DNA from: Scytolyngbya sp. HA4215-MV1
GTDB taxonomy: Bacteria > Cyanobacteriota > Cyanobacteriia > Leptolyngbyales > Leptolyngbyaceae
Direction: 5' to 3'
NCBI GenBank assembly: GCA_019359045.1
Contig: JAHHIA010000017.1
Location: 46,688-110,687, forward strand
Length of the DNA: 64,000 nt
In this document: piece by piece, positions 35,983 through 45,489 of the stretch
How the letters are laid out: each line of letters begins with the position of its first letter
Position numbering within the stretch: the stretch's first letter is position 1
Translations under genes and position numbers: made by a program
The notes under the pieces: model-generated
What the model was told of the DNA's origin: nothing
The model's database searches: none
The model's input: the letters and a program-made list of their open reading frames with translations, nothing else

Positions 35983-36233
35983 AGAAACTCAGAACTACAC
36001 ACTAAACACTGATTGCAAGTTTGCCAACCCAATTCCGCCTAGAGAGAGTCCTCATTTCTGGATGAACATGGGAACCTAAACGAATAGAAAGACTCCGTAA
36101 ACATTCTTTCGACCTCTATAATACGCATCTTTCGCATCCTGATTCGGTTCTCAAGAGAAATCGGAGGGATATCCACACCAGCGCTTTGACAGGCACTTTG
36201 CGACCATAAGAATTGTAATCGGAGGGTATAACC

Positions 36234-36530
36234 ATGAACTTCTCAGTCCAATCAATTTACAACTGGTATCGTACGACGCTTCGTAACCCCAAATATCGTT
36301 GGTGGATTATTATAGGTTCACTCGCCTATTTGCTTAGTCCGATCGATATTTCGCCAGACTTCATCCCCATCTTTGGCTGGATTGATGATGGCATTTTAAT
36401 TACGCTCTTAGCCACTGAGGTTTCCCAATTGCTGATCGAGCGGGTCAAATTTCGTAAGCCAGACACTGCAACCGATCCTGCACCGGCGACCGATGAGACC
36501 GTTGAGGTAGACGCGATTTCGGTTAAGTAA
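36234..36530 (+). CDS. DUF1232 (YkvA-like) small membrane protein
   Basis: A 98-residue protein with the DUF1232 motif 'YLLSPIDISPDFIPIFGWID' (about 32-51) between two hydrophobic segments. cggaggg precedes the ATG at a good distance. The acidic C-terminal tail is poorly conserved. The family is thought to be membrane-associated; no biochemical role is known. Confidence 0.85.
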   Translation: MNFSVQSIYNWYRTTLRNPKYRWWIIIGSLAYLLSPIDISPDFIPIFGWIDDGILITLLATEVSQLLIERVKFRKPDTATDPAPATDETVEVDAISVK

Positions 36531-36580
36531 ATTGGATGGGCTGAGAGGGCATGCCTCTCGTTTACTGCGATTAAATTGAG

Positions 36581-36617
36581 ACGATCGCTCCAGACCATTG
36601 GGGCGATCGTTGTTTTT
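36581..36617 (+). terminator. Terminator after the DUF1232 gene
   Basis: acgatcgctcc (36581-36591) pairs with gggcgatcgt (36601-36610), followed by tgttttt. The stem contains the HIP1-like core gatcg. Confidence 0.8.
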
Positions 36618-36723
36618 GGGAAGTATCAGCGTTGCTTCTTGCAAATCTCAGAAGTCAGAAGCATCCAAAACGCTGAGTCCAGATACCAGGTCAAGCAGTT
36701 TACATTCCATCGACTCCAAAATC

Positions 36724-37347
36724 ATGCAGAAGAAAATTGCCATCTTTGGCGGCACATTTAATCCCGTTCATTGGGGGCATTTGTTAATCGCTGAAACTGC
36801 TTTGCATCAATGTTCACTCGATCAAGTGCTTTGGGTGCCGACGTTCCACCCCCCTCACAAAACGGCTGCACTCCCCGCGTTTGAGCATCGCCTAACCATG
36901 GTGCAACGAGCGATCGCCGATCATCCCAATTTCGCTTGTTCTACCATTGAAGCTCAGCACTCAGGCACTTCCTATGCAATTGACACTCTTCAGGACTTAC
37001 AAACTCAGCAACCAAACATTCGATGGTTCTGGATTGTGGGTCTGGATGCCTTTCAAACTTTACCGCGCTGGCACAACGCTCCAGAACTGATTGCCCAATG
37101 TGATTGGCTCGTTGCTCCCCGAATGAAGTCTCCTGCAAGTCAGGGACTGGGGGATGAGAGACTCCAACAAGGGGGCGATCAATTGGTGCGATCGCTTCCT
37201 CTGCGCTGGCAGATATTGCAGATGCCGCTCATGGAGATTTCTTCGAGTTTGGTGAGACAGCATTGTCGCGAGCGGCGATCAATTCGTTATCTTGTGCCGG
37301 AGACCGTCAGACATTACATTCTGACTCATCAACTTTATCAAACCTGA
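36724..37347 (+). CDS. nadD: Nicotinate-nucleotide adenylyltransferase
   Basis: A 207-residue NadD, which makes deamido-NAD from nicotinate mononucleotide and ATP. The nucleotidyltransferase signature 'IFGGTFNPVHWGHLLIAE' starts at residue 6, and 'MEISSSLVRQHCRERRSIRY' supplies the second ATP-binding motif. The ATG at 36724 is chosen because the signature must lie near the N-terminus; the frame is open from 36598 but the extension overlaps the preceding terminator. nadK lies 13 kb away, so NAD synthesis genes are not clustered. Confidence 0.93.
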   Translation: MQKKIAIFGGTFNPVHWGHLLIAETALHQCSLDQVLWVPTFHPPHKTAALPAFEHRLTMVQRAIADHPNFACSTIEAQHSGTSYAIDTLQDLQTQQPNIRWFWIVGLDAFQTLPRWHNAPELIAQCDWLVAPRMKSPASQGLGDERLQQGGDQLVRSLPLRWQILQMPLMEISSSLVRQHCRERRSIRYLVPETVRHYILTHQLYQT

Positions 37348-37630
37348 TAGACTAATAAATTGCTTTCAGAGTTTAATATGAAACGATTCACAGCACAAAA
37401 TAACAAAAATGAACTACCAATTTCAATAATTAAGGATAAATTTTTTTAATCAGATTGAGAGCGATCCCCAATAATTCAAAAAGGTACGAACGAAGTACAT
37501 CCTAAGCATTTATACTTATTTGTATGTCATAGGTATGAGATTCAATCCGGATCAACCTTTGGGGTATGATCGGGTTCATTACGAGTAATTGACTGACCAT
37601 TCCTTAGTAAGAAGCAGAGGGCAAGACGCA

Positions 37631-38647
37631 GTGATTAGAGTAGCAATTAATGGGTTTGGGCGCATCGGGCGCAACTTTATGCGTTGCTGGTTGACCAGGC
37701 AAAATAGCCAGATTGAAGTCGTCGCAATTAATGATACTTCTGATCCTCGAACCAACGCCCATCTGCTGCGGTATGACTCGATGTTAGGCAAGTTGACGAA
37801 TGCCACAATCGAGGCGGATGAAAACACCATTACAGTTAATGGTCATACGATTAAGTGTACTTCCGATCGTAACCCAGAAAACCTGCCCTGGAAAGCCTGG
37901 GACATCGATCTCATTATTGAAGCAACGGGCGTTTTTATTAGCAAAGAAGGTGCAAGTAAGCACATCAATGCGGGAGCTAAGAAAGTCTTGATTACAGCGC
38001 CTGGCAAAAATGAGGATGGCACCTTTGTTGTCGGTGTCAATCATCAAGACTACGACCACAATATCCATCACATCATCAGTAACGCCAGTTGCACCACCAA
38101 CTGCTTAGCCCCCGTTGCCAAAGTCATCAACGATAACTTCGGTATTATCAAAGGCACGATGACCACCACCCATAGCTACACCGGCGATCAGCGATTGCTG
38201 GATGCCAGTCATCGCGATCTGCGTCGGGCACGAGCAGCGGCGATTAACATCGTACCCACCTCTACAGGGGCGGCAAAAGCAGTTGCCCTGGTTCTGCCTG
38301 AACTCAAGGGCAAGTTGAACGGGATTGCTTTGCGGGTTCCCACGCCCAACGTCTCTATTGTTGACTTGGTCGTGAATGTGGAGAAGAGCACGATCGCCGA
38401 ACAGGTGAATGAAGTCCTCAAGGCAGCTGCTGAAGGTTCCATGAAAGGGGTTTTGAAGTACTGCGACTTGCCTTTGGTTTCGAGTGACCATGCAGGAACG
38501 GATGAATCTTCGATCGTTGATGCTGACCTGACGATGGTAATGGGTGGCGACATGGTGAAAGTCGTTGCCTGGTATGACAACGAGTGGGGTTATAGCCAGC
38601 GCGTTGTTGACCTGGCTGAAATTGTTGCTCAGAAGTGGGTTGCATAG
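37631..38647 (+). CDS. gap2: Glyceraldehyde-3-phosphate dehydrogenase, Gap2 type
   Basis: A 338-residue GAPDH. The cofactor loop '[13 protein letters not shown]' starts at residue 4; the catalytic Cys is C154 in '[12 protein letters not shown]'. The end '[19 protein letters not shown]' is standard. The start is GTG 37631, giving the M-I-R-V-A-I-N-G beginning of known cyanobacterial Gap2 proteins; an upstream TTG at 37589 is less likely. The sequence clusters by eye with Gap2, the Calvin-cycle and gluconeogenic enzyme that can use NADPH, rather than with glycolytic Gap1. Its terminator falls inside the end of the convergent thiL. Confidence 0.93.
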   Translation: MIRVAINGFGRIGRNFMRCWLTRQNSQIEVVAINDTSDPRTNAHLLRYDSMLGKLTNATIEADENTITVNGHTIKCTSDRNPENLPWKAWDIDLIIEATGVFISKEGASKHINAGAKKVLITAPGKNEDGTFVVGVNHQDYDHNIHHIISNASCTTNCLAPVAKVINDNFGIIKGTMTTTHSYTGDQRLLDASHRDLRRARAAAINIVPTSTGAAKAVALVLPELKGKLNGIALRVPTPNVSIVDLVVNVEKSTIAEQVNEVLKAAAEGSMKGVLKYCDLPLVSSDHAGTDESSIVDADLTMVMGGDMVKVVAWYDNEWGYSQRVVDLAEIVAQKWVA

Positions 38648-38770
38648 GGTTACTAAACTAACCTCTGGCTCGCGGCTCTGCTGTGTCTAAGCCAGCGCCA
38701 GCGCCTCGCACCCCATGTTCCATCGAGAAGCGAGGAACAAGTTAGGAATCTCAAAATACCAAACGATTTG

Positions 38771-39760
38771 TTAGAAGTGTTGAAAACCTCGATCGAGCAT
38801 TAATTGCTGATCGAGGTTTTTGTCTTGGGAATCCACTAACCAAACTTCCTGATCGGTTGTAATGGTACCCACGATAGCGGCTGGCTTGCCTAACTGTTGC
38901 ACTAGTTCTCTCGCTTCAGTCGGTGGTAAACAGAGCACCAACTCAAAATCTTCCCCTCCATATAGTGCCCAATTCAGCGCCTGGTCTGGAGAGAGCCATC
39001 GCTGAAAGGCTTCCGGCATGGGAATGCGATCGCGCTCAATTCTGGCACCCACGCTACTGGCTCGACAGATTTGCAGAACTGCGTCGGCAAGTCCATCACT
39101 ACTATCCATCCCCGCAATTCGACTAGATGACAGAATTTTGAATAGCGGCAACACATCTAGACGAGGGTGGGGACGCTGATGGGCCTGGATCAAATCGTTT
39201 CGTGCTTCCAAACTCAGCGATTGTCCAGCTTCACGATACAACAACAGCTCTAGTCCGGCTCTAGAGGCACCATGCGCCCCCGTCACCAGAATCGCATCGC
39301 CGGGTTGAGCATTACCCCGCCGAATAGCACTATTGGGAGCGACTTCGCCCAAAGCGGTAATAGCAAGTGTGATCACCGCCGATCTACAGAGATCGCCGCC
39401 GACGATCGCTGCGCCATAGCGATTCAGACAGTGGGTCATGCCTTGATACACGCCTTCGACCCAGGCAACTGGCACCTCACCCGGTAGCGCCAAGCCCACA
39501 GTTATCCCCAGAGGCGTTGCACCCATCGCTGCTAGGTCAGAGAGATTCGCTGCCGCTGCTCGCCATCCCACATCGGTTGCTGTTGTGGTGCGATCGCTGA
39601 AATGAACCCCATCCACCAGCACATCTGACGTAACGACGAGCGATCGTCCAGGATGGGGAGTGAGCAGAGCTGCATCATCCCCAATAATGTCCACAGGACA
39701 AAACGACTGAACTAACCGCAGCAGCCCCTGTTCCCCCAGATCTTTAACTCGCAACGGCAT
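38771..39760 (-). CDS. thiL: Thiamine-monophosphate kinase
   Basis: A 329-residue ThiL that phosphorylates thiamine monophosphate to the active diphosphate with ATP. The N-terminal metal-binding motif 'IIGDDAALLTP', 'DVLVDGVHF', 'RAAAANLSDLAAMGATPLG' and 'IVGGDLCRS' are all present; 'AGMDSSDGLADA' and 'ALYGGEDFELVLCLP' follow in the C-terminal half. The last 13 codons or so lie in the terminator hairpin of the convergent gap2 gene. No other thiamine genes are nearby. Confidence 0.93.
   Translation of the reverse strand: MPLRVKDLGEQGLLRLVQSFCPVDIIGDDAALLTPHPGRSLVVTSDVLVDGVHFSDRTTTATDVGWRAAAANLSDLAAMGATPLGITVGLALPGEVPVAWVEGVYQGMTHCLNRYGAAIVGGDLCRSAVITLAITALGEVAPNSAIRRGNAQPGDAILVTGAHGASRAGLELLLYREAGQSLSLEARNDLIQAHQRPHPRLDVLPLFKILSSSRIAGMDSSDGLADAVLQICRASSVGARIERDRIPMPEAFQRWLSPDQALNWALYGGEDFELVLCLPPTEARELVQQLGKPAAIVGTITTDQEVWLVDSQDKNLDQQLMLDRGFQHF
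38783..38822 (+). terminator. gap2 terminator overlapping the thiL C-terminus
   Basis: aaaacctcgatc (38783-38794) pairs with gatcgaggtttt (38809-38820), followed by tgt. It lies inside the thiL coding frame and also 136 bases after the gap2 stop, so the same bases encode the end of ThiL and probably stop gap2 transcription. Confidence 0.7.
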
Positions 39761-39816
39761 TGCAGTTGGCTTGATAAGCAGTTCTGTCCATCATGATGCT
39801 CCCCTATCTGGACGCT

Positions 39817-40131
39817 CTAAAATCGTCCCCTCGTAGACTCAAATCGTTGCAATTTAGGAAACCGATAAAATGCATTGCCTTCCGCGTCAGCTTCTGGCAA
39901 AGCGCCAAAGGCTTGCGCCTGCGTATCGAGATACTGACGGGCAATCGGTGCGTCTACTCTTGCCGTTGCTGCTAATTGAATTAGAGAAATGCAACTATTT
40001 TGGGTTTCCAAAATGCGATAAAAAGCATTTTCGAGTCGCTGTTGTTGCTGGTTCGTTCGGATCAAATTGACGATCGACCAGAAGACCAAGCCTCCTAAAC
40101 CTAACAATACAAGCCACTCTAAAACCACCAT
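39817..40131 (-). CDS. Single-TM hypothetical protein (104 aa)
   Basis: A TM helix at about residues 4-23 is followed by a helical domain with 'NSCISLIQLAATARVDAPIA', reminiscent of a winged-helix-like recognition segment, and 'AEGNAFYRFPKL'. The latter pattern resembles cytoplasmic domains of small cyanobacterial membrane proteins, but I do not recognise the family with confidence. It lies between thiL and the cyclophilin gene on the same strand and could be co-transcribed with them. Confidence 0.65.
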   Translation of the reverse strand: MVVLEWLVLLGLGGLVFWSIVNLIRTNQQQQRLENAFYRILETQNSCISLIQLAATARVDAPIARQYLDTQAQAFGALPEADAEGNAFYRFPKLQRFESTRGRF

Positions 40132-40205
40132 AAAACTGTCCTAACGATATTGGGATGAATTGAAACGAAGTTTCAATTCATCCGGCTGTTCTGAAACCAT
40201 GCATC

Positions 40206-41342
40206 TTAAGCAGGCTGCACCAAGTTTTCTAACCCCTGTAGCACCTTGGCAGATGTAATCTGATCACCCTGCTTCAGCTTCTCTAGGACTTCCTTGCCTT
40301 CTGTCACATAACCAAAAACGGAATAGCGTCCATCCAACAGATTCAAGCCTGCTGGGGTTAGTTCTGGCTCAAACAAAAAGAAGAAAAACTGAGAAGAACC
40401 CCCATTCGGATCATCGCCCGGACGCGCCATGGCTAGCGCCCCAAATGCCGAGAAGGGCAGAACGGGCAGATCCTTATATCTGCCTGCATCTTCCAATGTA
40501 ATGCCGTAGGTTGGTGCTTTATCGCCCTGCACTAGGACTTCTAGAGGAATGGCGCGATATTTTTGGGTGGCAGGATCAACAAAGCCCACCTCCGCCCCTG
40601 GCGGATCGCCCACCTGAAGCACATAGGATTCTTCGGCACGGGTAAAGGGCAAGCCATCATAAAAGCCGCGTTGTACCAGATCAACAAAGTTGCCAGCGGT
40701 GACGGGGGCACTGTAACCATCGACAACGACGGTCATATTGCCCTTATCGGTGGTGATGGCGATCGTTGCCCGTCCTTTCAATTGCGGTAGGTTGCTATAG
40801 TCTTCGGGGACGGCAAAGGGAAAATCTTGCACCATCGCTGTTTCCAATTGCCCCACCAGATCTAGCATTTTGCTGCGCTCGGCGGCAGTTTCTACTTTGT
40901 CTTTGGTCTCGATCGCTGCCTGCATGTGGGTCAACTCAGTTTGGAGTTGAGCAATGAGCGATTCTGCCTCCGTTTTGCGGGCATCGGGCACACTGGCAAG
41001 GAGCTGAGCTTGTCGACTCGTCAAGATGCGCTCGGCTTTTTTGACATCACTGGCAACTCCTCCCCAGCGTCGGTTTGCCCGCAGTTGGGTGGAAATATCC
41101 TCCAGACTTTTCTGCAAGTTCCGGACATCGGCATTATCAATGGGCAATGCATATCGGAGTAAGGCTTGGGGGTCGGTAATTGCATTCCCCGCAGGCAAGC
41201 TACTGGGACGATCGGAGGCAGCACTGAGTCCAATCGAAAACGTGATCAACACCAGCGCAACGCAAGTTGTTCTCAACCAACGGCTCAGCCAACGCCATGC
41301 AGAAAAAAGAGTAGAAGATTGTGGTTCGCTTACGTGAGGCAT
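40206..41342 (-). CDS. CYP38/TLP40-like cyclophilin-type peptidyl-prolyl isomerase
   Basis: A 378-residue exported protein. Start at 41342 (MPHVSEP), then a signal or TM segment ('TTCVALVLITFSIGLSA', about 25-41). A helical N-terminal domain with long coiled stretches (about 70-190) precedes a cyclophilin domain (about 200-370): 'GNMTVVVDGYSAPVTAGNFV', 'MARPGDDPNGGSSQFFFFL', 'LDGRYSVFGYVTEGKEVLEK'. This two-domain order is that of chloroplast CYP38/TLP40 and its cyanobacterial homologues, which act in the thylakoid lumen in photosystem II assembly. Several catalytic cyclophilin residues look altered, so it may be a chaperone rather than an isomerase. Confidence 0.85.
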   Translation of the reverse strand: MPHVSEPQSSTLFSAWRWLSRWLRTTCVALVLITFSIGLSAASDRPSSLPAGNAITDPQALLRYALPIDNADVRNLQKSLEDISTQLRANRRWGGVASDVKKAERILTSRQAQLLASVPDARKTEAESLIAQLQTELTHMQAAIETKDKVETAAERSKMLDLVGQLETAMVQDFPFAVPEDYSNLPQLKGRATIAITTDKGNMTVVVDGYSAPVTAGNFVDLVQRGFYDGLPFTRAEESYVLQVGDPPGAEVGFVDPATQKYRAIPLEVLVQGDKAPTYGITLEDAGRYKDLPVLPFSAFGALAMARPGDDPNGGSSQFFFFLFEPELTPAGLNLLDGRYSVFGYVTEGKEVLEKLKQGDQITSAKVLQGLENLVQPA

Positions 41343-41447
41343 ACATCCATCCTGCGTATTTTGAACTGACCGCAAAGTAGTGGCTCTGCGAATCGGATGA
41401 GTCCAGGGTTCTAATCTTTTATCTTGCCATAGGAGTGGTAGCCTGTT

Positions 41448-43013
41448 CTAAACCTGCCTCGCGCCTGCTTTGCCTGCTTCGACCACAAAAGATGCCAGCG
41501 TGCTCACGGTGCCATTGGGAGTCTGAACCGTGGAAACAGCGCGAAAATCGGATCGCCATTGCTGGGGCGTCAGATTGCAGATGACGTATCCCCGAAAAGC
41601 CCCATTGAAAAAATGGGTATGAGGATTGTTGGGTAGAGAGGCTTCTACCAGAGGAATATTGGCTTCAGCGAAATTGGAACTAATGGAGGTGCCTGCAAAT
41701 TCCGTGGCGATCGGCTCAGAATTGGGGTCGTCGAAGTCTACTTTCAAGTCATACACCCAACTGGCATGGACATCACCCGAAATCACAATAGGATTGGCAG
41801 GTTTGCGATCGCTCAAAAACTGAAACAAACGATGACGCGCTGCCACATATCCATCCCACTGATCGAGATTGAAAACTTCATTGCCTTTGAGGCTGACCTT
41901 AAACTGAGCCATAACGACCTGCTGCGCCAGCACATTCCACTGAGCGGACGATCGACTCAGCCCATCAAACAGCCAGCGTTCTTGTGTGTGACCCATCAGG
42001 GTTGCCTCTGATGCAAAGGCTTCGGTACAACGGGGTTTTACTCCATCGCCACAGGGTTGATCGCTACGATATTGGCGCGTATCTAGCACATGCAGCGCAG
42101 CAAGATTACCAAAATAGAACCGCCGATAGAGTTGCAAATCGGCACCTTGAGGTGAGGACGATCGCCGCAAAGGCATGTGTTCGTAATAAGCCTGGTAGGC
42201 ATTCGCGCGTCGCTGGGCAAACGTTGCCTGGTCACGTGGATTTTGAGTCGTCAGATTGGCGTAGTTATTGGCAACTTCGTGATCATCCCAGGTAACAATC
42301 CAGGCAAAGGCGGCATGGGCAGCTTGCAGATCCAGATCGGTTTTATAGAGCGCATAGCGATCGCGATATTGTTCCAAACTGATGCATTCTGAACCGTTGT
42401 GTTGTCGGGGGCGTCCTGGAGTGGCACCGCCTTCATAGATGTAATCACCCAGATGCACAACAAAATCGAGGTCTTGCTTTGCCATGTCCCGATAGGCGGT
42501 GTAGTAGCCATGTTCGTAGTTCTGACAAGAGGCAAAGGCGAAGCGCAGGCGATCAACGGGACTGTTGAGAACAGGTGCAGTGCGGGTGCGCCCAATTTGG
42601 CTCAGCTCAGAACCAACCCGAAACTGATACCAATACCAGCGATTCGGTTCTAACCCAGTCACTTCAACATGCACAGAGTGAGCGAATTGCGGCGTTGCCA
42701 TGGCGGTGCCGCGCCGAATCACCTGGCGCATTGCAGCATCGGTTGCCACTTGCCACTGCACAGGCACAGCTTTTTGGGGCATACCGCCGCCTTGGAGAGG
42801 CGCAGGCGCCAGCCGCGTCCACAACACAAAGCCATCGGGCAAGGGATCGCCGGAAGCAACGCCTAAGGTAAATAAATGCTTGGGAGAAGCCGCTTGGACA
42901 AAGCGCGATCGGCTCATCTGAACAGTGACTAAAGCGGTTAAACCGAGCAACAAGTCGCGTCGTCCAATTTTGTGCCAGAACTGGAATTGAGAGTGGGTTT
43001 GTTCTTTTGCCAT
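41448..43013 (-). CDS. phoD: Alkaline phosphatase D (PhoD)-type phosphodiesterase/phosphatase
   Basis: A 521-residue exported metallophosphatase. The start at 43013 gives a Tat signal with the twin Arg in 'GRRDLLLGLTALV'. The PhoD core follows: 'FTLGVASGDPLPDGFVLWTR', 'FAFASCQNYEHGYYTAYRDM', 'VVHLGDYIYEGG', 'WIVTWDDHEVANNYA' and 'VISGDVHASWVYD'. These carry the Fe/Ca-binding Asp, Cys and His residues. It releases phosphate from organic esters in the periplasm or outside, usually under phosphate starvation. No Pho box was identified upstream, so regulation is by analogy only. An isolated gene. Confidence 0.91.
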   Translation of the reverse strand: MAKEQTHSQFQFWHKIGRRDLLLGLTALVTVQMSRSRFVQAASPKHLFTLGVASGDPLPDGFVLWTRLAPAPLQGGGMPQKAVPVQWQVATDAAMRQVIRRGTAMATPQFAHSVHVEVTGLEPNRWYWYQFRVGSELSQIGRTRTAPVLNSPVDRLRFAFASCQNYEHGYYTAYRDMAKQDLDFVVHLGDYIYEGGATPGRPRQHNGSECISLEQYRDRYALYKTDLDLQAAHAAFAWIVTWDDHEVANNYANLTTQNPRDQATFAQRRANAYQAYYEHMPLRRSSSPQGADLQLYRRFYFGNLAALHVLDTRQYRSDQPCGDGVKPRCTEAFASEATLMGHTQERWLFDGLSRSSAQWNVLAQQVVMAQFKVSLKGNEVFNLDQWDGYVAARHRLFQFLSDRKPANPIVISGDVHASWVYDLKVDFDDPNSEPIATEFAGTSISSNFAEANIPLVEASLPNNPHTHFFNGAFRGYVICNLTPQQWRSDFRAVSTVQTPNGTVSTLASFVVEAGKAGARQV

Positions 43014-43482
43014 ATGCCACACCCTTGATGAGTGAATTGTTTCAGCGTAGCAATGAAGGGTTAACAAGACGTTAGCAGGATATGGTTGAGGTGGCTTCAG
43101 GCGAAGAAGATCGGCATCATCCCAACTCTAACAGGAGGGCATTGTTTCCCTAGTTGCCAACACCAGCTCAACTTAGAATTTCTCTAGTTCTTAACTCAAT
43201 TTGTGTTGATCCGGTGTAGGGGTGCGGCATTTGGTGGGAAATCTTGCTTAACCTGAAAATTGTTGTCCAAATGCTACGCCCTACAGGATTTGACAGCTCC
43301 AACACAAAATCCATCAGAAGCAGGAATTTCTCATCTCAGAGTCGTCATGGGAACAGTTCGTGATGGAATTGATTTGTTGACAAACCCCAAGCGCTAAACT
43401 GGCTCAGACAGCGATCGGCGATTTGAAATCACTTATTTCAAATCGCCGATTTCTAGCAGTGTCATCCTAAGCCTTACTGAGT
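43014..43482. other. Divergent intergenic region with palindrome
   Basis: No gene. It has a 16-bp perfect inverted repeat (below) 33 bases before the metallopeptidase-like start and a looser fold-back at about 43215-43285 (gtaggggtgcggcattt against aaatgctacgccctac). Confidence 0.45.
43414..43450. repeat. Perfect 16-bp inverted repeat before the metallopeptidase gene
   Basis: Arms 43414-43429 and 43435-43450 are exact reverse complements with a five-base loop (cactt), only 33 bases upstream of the ATG. It may fold near the 5' end of the mRNA or act as an operator. Confidence 0.9.
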
Positions 43483-44346
43483 ATGAGATCCCCATCATTG
43501 CTAATTTGCCCAATTTGCATGGCTGCAACACTGGCATTGCAGCCTCAAAGCAGCATTCAATGGGCTGTAAGCTCAGCACACTCATTTCGGTTGCTTCCAC
43601 GCCTGACAGATAAACGGGCCGATGCCTTGAACCAGCGGTTTGCGCCGACCGCCGTTTACCGACAGGAGTCGATTCAGGGATTTGCGATCTTGATCAATCC
43701 AGCAGTTTTTCAGCACCCAGCCGCTGCTAAAGAGGTGCGAAAAGAACTGAATTCACAGCTTTTAGCGATCGTGCAGGTTGTGCCTGCCAAGCCACTGTTG
43801 GCATTGCGAAAAGTCCGCATTTGGGTGGAGTGGGAAAAGCAAGCAACAGGAGCCGCTACCTTTCATCCCTCCGCAGAATGGCTTAAGCAGAATGGCGATA
43901 ACCCTGATAAAGCTGGTTGTGTTGAAGTGTCGAATCTCCGAAACTTTGTGCGGTGGTCCCGGACTCAACAACCCTGGATGGTTTTACATGAACTGGCTCA
44001 TGCGTATCATTACCGGGTGTTGGGCGATGGAGATGCAGGCATCGCAGCCGCTTACCAACACGCGATCGCTCAGAAGCTGTATGAGTCAGTGGATTACGTG
44101 GATGGTGACAAACGGAGAGCTTATGCACTCACCAATGCAAGGGAATATTTTGCCGAGTTGTCAGAGGCATATTTTGGCAAGAACGACTTTTATCCCTTCA
44201 CCCGAGTTGAATTGAAACGCTATGATCCGGTTGGCTATCAGCTGATGGAAAGAGTCTGGGGCAAGCCGAGGATTGCTGATCTCGGGGACACAGGGACGAT
44301 CGTCCGATCGGGTGTGAATTCGCACCAGTCAAGCCATCGCACTTGA
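43483..44346 (+). CDS. Putative secreted HExxH metallopeptidase
   Basis: A 287-residue protein. The N-terminus is moderately hydrophobic with Cys, perhaps a signal peptide. HELAH is at 169-173 in 'QPWMVLHELAHAYHYRVLG', and 'NAREYFAELSEAYFGKNDFY' (about 218-237) supplies candidate third ligands E221, E225 or E228. The layout resembles zincin-like families related to anthrax lethal factor, but the match is by motif only. Substrate unknown. No partner gene is adjacent; the ROK kinase gene is convergent with it. Confidence 0.72.
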   Translation: MRSPSLLICPICMAATLALQPQSSIQWAVSSAHSFRLLPRLTDKRADALNQRFAPTAVYRQESIQGFAILINPAVFQHPAAAKEVRKELNSQLLAIVQVVPAKPLLALRKVRIWVEWEKQATGAATFHPSAEWLKQNGDNPDKAGCVEVSNLRNFVRWSRTQQPWMVLHELAHAYHYRVLGDGDAGIAAAYQHAIAQKLYESVDYVDGDKRRAYALTNAREYFAELSEAYFGKNDFYPFTRVELKRYDPVGYQLMERVWGKPRIADLGDTGTIVRSGVNSHQSSHRT

Positions 44347-44368
44347 TCTTCATGAACAGCGAGAACAT

Positions 44369-45310
44369 TCAGCCTGGAACTTTTTGCCATGCCAGTTTTG
44401 CCGCACCGACCATGCCTGCCTGGTTGCCCAATTCTGCCTGCAACAGTTGCAACCGCTGACGAGAACTGAATAGGACTCGGCGCTCAATTTCTGCCCGCAT
44501 GGCTGGGAAAAAGAATTTAGCACTGGCGCTAATGCCACCGCCTAAGATCACCGCTTCTGGCGTCAATACATAAATCAGACTAGCTAACCCTGCGCCCAAG
44601 TCTCGTCCGTAGTGTTGCCAGAACTCCAGCGCCGCTGTATCCCCGTTCTCTGCCAATTGCCCCCACTCATGGGGTTCTCTGCCTGTAGACCGCCGAATTG
44701 CTTGAATAGAGGCATATTGCTCCAGGGAGCCGTCGTTCCCACTGTTGCACTGGGGACCTGCAGGGTTCAGGGTAATTAAGCCCAGTTCTCCGGCTGCGCC
44801 GTTGTGCCCCACAAATAGCTCACCATTGAGAAACACAGCCCCTCCAACTCCTGTGCCAAGGGTGAGCAAAATTAGATTACGAAAGGTTCGCCCTGCTCCC
44901 AGCCACACTTCCCCGATTCCAGCACAGTTGGCATCATTGGCGAGAATGACTGGGTTGCCAGTTTTTTCCTCTAGCCAATCTGCCAGCGGAATCTGATGCC
45001 AGTTCGATAAATTAATCGCGATGATGGCAATGCGTCCGGTGATATCGGCAGGACCTGGTAGCCCGATCCCGATCGCCTGTGCCTGATGATGCGGATCGAG
45101 TTGGGCGATCGCCGCCACAATCTGCGCCAACACGGCTTCAGGGGTTGCGGGTTGGGGTGTGGGTACACTCAGCGATTGCAAACAGGTTCCTGCTGCATCA
45201 AATCTACCCAGCTTAATCGCCGTTCCTCCCAAATCAATCCCCAGGACGTAGGGAGTTTGCCTGCCCGCGATCGCAGCAGGTTCAATCGTCCCTTTTGGTT
45301 CTTTACCCAT
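44369..45310 (-). CDS. ROK-family sugar kinase (glucokinase-like)
   Basis: A 313-residue ROK protein. The ATP-binding 'YVLGIDLGGTAIKLG' comes first, 'ANDANCAGIGEVWLGAGR' has the substrate-contacting Asn-Asp, and 'GHNGAAGELGLITLN' is the ROK signature. The classical ROK zinc site (C-x-C-G-x-x-G-C) is only partly present: 'GPQCNSGNDGSLEQYAS' keeps one Cys and the C-terminal acidic residues. The open frame extends 13 residues upstream to 45349. No DNA-binding domain, so it is a kinase and not a repressor. Glucose is the likely substrate by family. Confidence 0.86.
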   Translation of the reverse strand: MGKEPKGTIEPAAIAGRQTPYVLGIDLGGTAIKLGRFDAAGTCLQSLSVPTPQPATPEAVLAQIVAAIAQLDPHHQAQAIGIGLPGPADITGRIAIIAINLSNWHQIPLADWLEEKTGNPVILANDANCAGIGEVWLGAGRTFRNLILLTLGTGVGGAVFLNGELFVGHNGAAGELGLITLNPAGPQCNSGNDGSLEQYASIQAIRRSTGREPHEWGQLAENGDTAALEFWQHYGRDLGAGLASLIYVLTPEAVILGGGISASAKFFFPAMRAEIERRVLFSSRQRLQLLQAELGNQAGMVGAAKLAWQKVPG

Positions 45311-45489
45311 ATCGCTGTATCGAGACTCCAGACCATAGACTCTAAACAATCAAAGGTCGGCGTTGCTGAAAAGCAGAATGATTTGGAACGAATTCCAGTC
45401 ATTCTGCATTATTTTGATCCCGTTGTTGAGCAACGCCAGCAAAGGTCTGCCGTCTAGAGGAAGGGGAATCTCTGCCTCCTCGTGTCCTA

